Shown: one piece after another, positions 25,295 to 27,897 of the stretch | Position numbering within the stretch: position 1 is the first letter of the stretch | How the letters are laid out: each line of letters opens with the position of its first letter | Origin: Gemelliphila asaccharolytica | GTDB taxonomy: Bacteria > Bacillota > Bacilli > Staphylococcales > Gemellaceae | Assembly (NCBI RefSeq): GCF_001553005.1 | Contig: NZ_KQ959859.1 | Coordinates: 1 to 27,897, forward strand | DNA length: 27,897 nucleotides | Direction of reading: 5' to 3' | Notes under the pieces: generated by a model | The model's input: the letters and a program-made list of their open reading frames with translations, nothing else | Databases searched by the model: none | What the model was told of the DNA's origin: nothing | Translations under genes and position numbers: made by a program

Positions 25295-27871
25295 ATGAAT
25301 TTAGATAAAATGACAAATAGCATAAAAGAAATTTTAGTTAAAGCACAGAATATGGCTAAAGAAGCGAAAAGTCAATATATCACTAGTGAAATGGTAATCT
25401 ATTCAGCATTGACTAGTTCTAATTTATTTAGTGATATATTAAATAGATTAAAAATAAATGTAAAAGTATTATCAAAAGAATTAAACGATGAAATAAAAAA
25501 GATAAATCCTATATCTGGAGCTAATGTAAATTATGGAAGTTACATTAGTAATGATTTAGAAAAATTATTTAAAAAAAGTGAAGAATATAAAGAAAAATAT
25601 GGGGATAGTTATATATCATGTGAGCACTTACTGTTAGCAAGTTATGTTACTAACATACATTTTAAAAAAAATATTGATAAGTATAGTTCGCTAGAAAAAA
25701 TGGTTCAATTAATAGATAAAATAAGAGGAGGTAAGAAAGTAATGAATGAAAATCCAGAAAATAGCTACGAAGTTTTAGAAAAATATGGAAGAGACTTAGT
25801 AGAAGAAGTAAAAAGTGGTAAAATTGATCCTATAATAGGGAGAGATGATGAAATAAGAAATGTAATAAGAATACTTTCTAGGAAAACAAAAAACAATCCT
25901 GTTTTGATAGGAGAACCCGGGGTAGGTAAAACAGCTATTGTTGAAGCGTTAGCACAACGTATTGTCAGAGGAGATGTTCCAGAAAATTTAAAAAATAAAA
26001 CTGTTTTTGAACTAGATTTAACGAGTTTAGTTGCTGGAGCCAAATTTAGAGGAGAATTTGAAGAAAGATTAAAAGCTGTTTTAAAAGAAGTAAAAGAAAA
26101 AGAAGGAAAAATAATTCTGTTTATAGACGAAATACATATGTTGGTAGGAGCTGGTAAAACAGATGGAGCTATGGATGCAGGAAACATTTTAAAACCAATG
26201 CTTGCAAGAGGAGAACTTCACTGTATAGGTGCAACTACTTTAAATGAATATAGAAATTACATAGAAAAAGACTCTGCACTTGAAAGAAGATTCCAAAAAG
26301 TTTTAGTAAAAGAACCAACAATAGAAGATACAATATCAATTTTAAGAGGTTTAAAAGAAAGATTTGAAATATTTCATGGTGTAAAAATTTCAGATAGAGC
26401 AATAGTAGATGCAGTAGAATTAAGTAGTAGATATATTACAGATAGATTTTTACCTGATAAAGCAATAGATTTAATAGACCAAGCTTGTGCAACGATAAAA
26501 ACAGAAAATTCTTCTAATCCAGAAGAACTTGATGCTTTAAATAGAAAAATAATGCAATTAGAAATAGAAGAAAAAGCATTATCAAGTGAAGATGACGATA
26601 TTTCTAAAGAACGTTTAGAAACGTTGAGAGAAGAAATAAGTAGTTTAAAAGAAGAACAAAAAAAATTACAAATTCAAGTAGATAAAGAAAAAGAAAAATT
26701 AAATTTAACAAATAAAATAAAAGCAAAAATAGATACAGTAAGATTGAATTTAGAAAAAGCAGAAAATTCTTATGATTTGGAAAAAGCTTCTGAACTTAAA
26801 TATTCTGTTTTACCTAAATTACAAAAACAATTAAAAGAAGTTGAAGAAAAAGCTAAACATGATGAGTATAAATTATTGAAACAAGAAGTGACAGAAGAAG
26901 AGATAAGTTATATAGTGAGTCAATTTACTGGTATTCCTGTATCAAAATTAGTTGAAACAGAAAAAGATAAATTGTTAAATTTAAAAGAATTATTAGAACA
27001 AAAAGTTATTGGACAAGAAGAAGCGGTAACAAGTGTTACTAATGCAATTTTGAGATCAAGAGCTGGAATTTCAGATCCTAATAGACCCATAGGAAGTTTT
27101 CTATTCTTAGGACCTACTGGAGTTGGTAAAACAGAGTTGGCAAAAAGTTTAGCATTAAATTTATTTGATGATGAAAAAAATATTATAAGAATTGATATGA
27201 GTGAATATATGGAAAAACATTCTGTTAGTAGATTAATTGGAGCCCCTCCTGGATATGTAGGATATGAACAAGGTGGACAACTTACAGAAAGTGTTAGAAG
27301 AAACCCATATAGTATTGTTTTGCTTGATGAAATAGAAAAAGCACATAGCGATGTATTTAATATATTACTTCAACTTCTAGATGAAGGTGTTCTTACAGAT
27401 TCTAAAGGGATTAAAGTTGATTTTAAAAATACAATTATAATAATGACATCTAATATAGGGTCTAGTGAATTGTTAGAAGGATTTAATAATAATAATTTAT
27501 CTAATGAAACTAAAAAAATTGTATTAGAAAGATTACATTCATACTTCAAACCTGAAATATTAAATAGAATGGATGATATAATAATTTTCAAACCATTAAC
27601 AAAAGAAATAATAGAAAAAATAGTAGTGAAATTATTAAATGAATTAGTGGAAAGATTAAAAAAACAAAATATAAAATTGGAATATGATAAAGAAATTGTT
27701 AAATGGATAAGCAAAGAAGGGTTTGATATAAAATACGGAGCTAGACCACTAAAAAGATTTATTCAAAACAATATAGAAAACAAATTAGCATTAGAAATAA
27801 TAAGAAAAGGTGCTAAAGAAAATTCTACAATAAAAATCAAATATGACAATCATTTAGAAATAGAAATATAA
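25295..27871 (+). CDS. clpB: Disaggregase chaperone ClpB
   Basis: An 858-residue Hsp100 hexamer that pulls proteins out of aggregates with DnaK. The order is a Clp N-domain (1-145), then AAA+ domain 1 with Walker A GEPGVGKT (206-213) and Walker B ILFIDE (274-279). A long coiled-coil middle domain (about 405-525) marks ClpB rather than ClpC. AAA+ domain 2 has Walker A GPTGVGKT (606-613), pore loop GYVGYEQG (653-660) and LLDEIEKAH. No UVR motif or ClpP-binding tripeptide was noted. ATG 25295 has AGGAGG seven bases upstream; the ATG at 25290 is out of frame and stops after two codons. Expression is under CtsR. The gene is complete and ends 26 bases before the window edge. Confidence 0.97.
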   Translation: MNLDKMTNSIKEILVKAQNMAKEAKSQYITSEMVIYSALTSSNLFSDILNRLKINVKVLSKELNDEIKKINPISGANVNYGSYISNDLEKLFKKSEEYKEKYGDSYISCEHLLLASYVTNIHFKKNIDKYSSLEKMVQLIDKIRGGKKVMNENPENSYEVLEKYGRDLVEEVKSGKIDPIIGRDDEIRNVIRILSRKTKNNPVLIGEPGVGKTAIVEALAQRIVRGDVPENLKNKTVFELDLTSLVAGAKFRGEFEERLKAVLKEVKEKEGKIILFIDEIHMLVGAGKTDGAMDAGNILKPMLARGELHCIGATTLNEYRNYIEKDSALERRFQKVLVKEPTIEDTISILRGLKERFEIFHGVKISDRAIVDAVELSSRYITDRFLPDKAIDLIDQACATIKTENSSNPEELDALNRKIMQLEIEEKALSSEDDDISKERLETLREEISSLKEEQKKLQIQVDKEKEKLNLTNKIKAKIDTVRLNLEKAENSYDLEKASELKYSVLPKLQKQLKEVEEKAKHDEYKLLKQEVTEEEISYIVSQFTGIPVSKLVETEKDKLLNLKELLEQKVIGQEEAVTSVTNAILRSRAGISDPNRPIGSFLFLGPTGVGKTELAKSLALNLFDDEKNIIRIDMSEYMEKHSVSRLIGAPPGYVGYEQGGQLTESVRRNPYSIVLLDEIEKAHSDVFNILLQLLDEGVLTDSKGIKVDFKNTIIIMTSNIGSSELLEGFNNNNLSNETKKIVLERLHSYFKPEILNRMDDIIIFKPLTKEIIEKIVVKLLNELVERLKKQNIKLEYDKEIVKWISKEGFDIKYGARPLKRFIQNNIENKLALEIIRKGAKENSTIKIKYDNHLEIEI
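25726..25744 (+). promoter_or_regulatory. Internal ribosome site and start in clpB (codon 150)
   Basis: A full AGGAGG (25726-25731) lies ten bases before ATG 25742, which is Met150 in frame. It sits at the junction between the N-domain and AAA+ domain 1. This is where E. coli clpB has its internal start (Val149) for the short form. A 709-residue ClpB without the N-domain would result. Confidence 0.7.
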
Positions 27872-27897
27872 TGAAAAATAATAAGCATGTATAATAA

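Noticed and set aside
25765..26187. 140-codon minus-strand frame inside clpB
   Set aside because: It is the reverse shadow of AAA+ domain 1; it has no promoter or ribosome site and does not resemble a known protein.
1..27897. Mobile element, CRISPR array, tRNA or phage genes
   Set aside because: No transposase, terminal repeats, regularly spaced repeats, tRNA-like folds or phage proteins were recognised on either strand.

Overview
The window looks like chromosomal core DNA of a very AT-rich member of the Bacillales. Gemella or a close relative of the Staphylococcaceae is my best guess. The guess rests on the low GC content, the Firmicutes-type dnaB–dnaI primosome pair, a T-box ahead of thrS, glnR–glnA with a GlnR operator, CtsR boxes ahead of clpB, a long Bacillus-type SRP RNA, and staphylococcus-like PpiB, Map and 5S rRNA 3' end. 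The species is inferred, not proven. Start sites were checked against Shine-Dalgarno sequences; glnR, the murJ homologue and ytmP appear to start at TTG.

Layout. Positions 1-58 hold the 3' tail of a 5S rRNA and its terminator. Positions 120-3347 are a tight operon: a 330-residue protein I do not recognise, then dnaB and dnaI (helicase loading). Positions 3359-6176 are a threonine T-box operon, thrS–ppiB. A bidirectional terminator separates it from the leftward glnR–glnA operon (6299-8007). A compact divergent regulatory region with a GlnR box and a 45-bp palindrome (8037-8154) follows. Rightward come a small membrane protein, a MurJ/YtgP flippase, RsuA and PepV (8186-12150), then a YtmP-like kinase (12402-13175). 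Next is a NagD/YutF-type phosphatase gene interrupted at an A10 tract, followed by map and topA (13347-17019).

Positions 17164-20841 form a leftward cluster: guaC, ADP-ribosylglycohydrolase, a frameshifted PfkB kinase and pnuC. The last three overlap one another. I read this as a purine and pyridine-nucleotide salvage module. Then come a solitary nrdG, the SRP RNA (21865-22135), a MATE transporter and a CPBP protease. A leftward RluA-family pseudouridine synthase follows, and finally clpB under two CtsR boxes, with a strong internal start at codon 150.

Most of the window is housekeeping. No IS element, CRISPR array, tRNA or prophage was seen. The points most worth a second look are the two frameshifted genes (one at A10), the salvage cluster, the clpB internal start, the 45-bp palindrome between glnR and the murJ operon, a DnaI without its usual N-terminal zinc ligands, and the unknown first gene of the dnaB operon.
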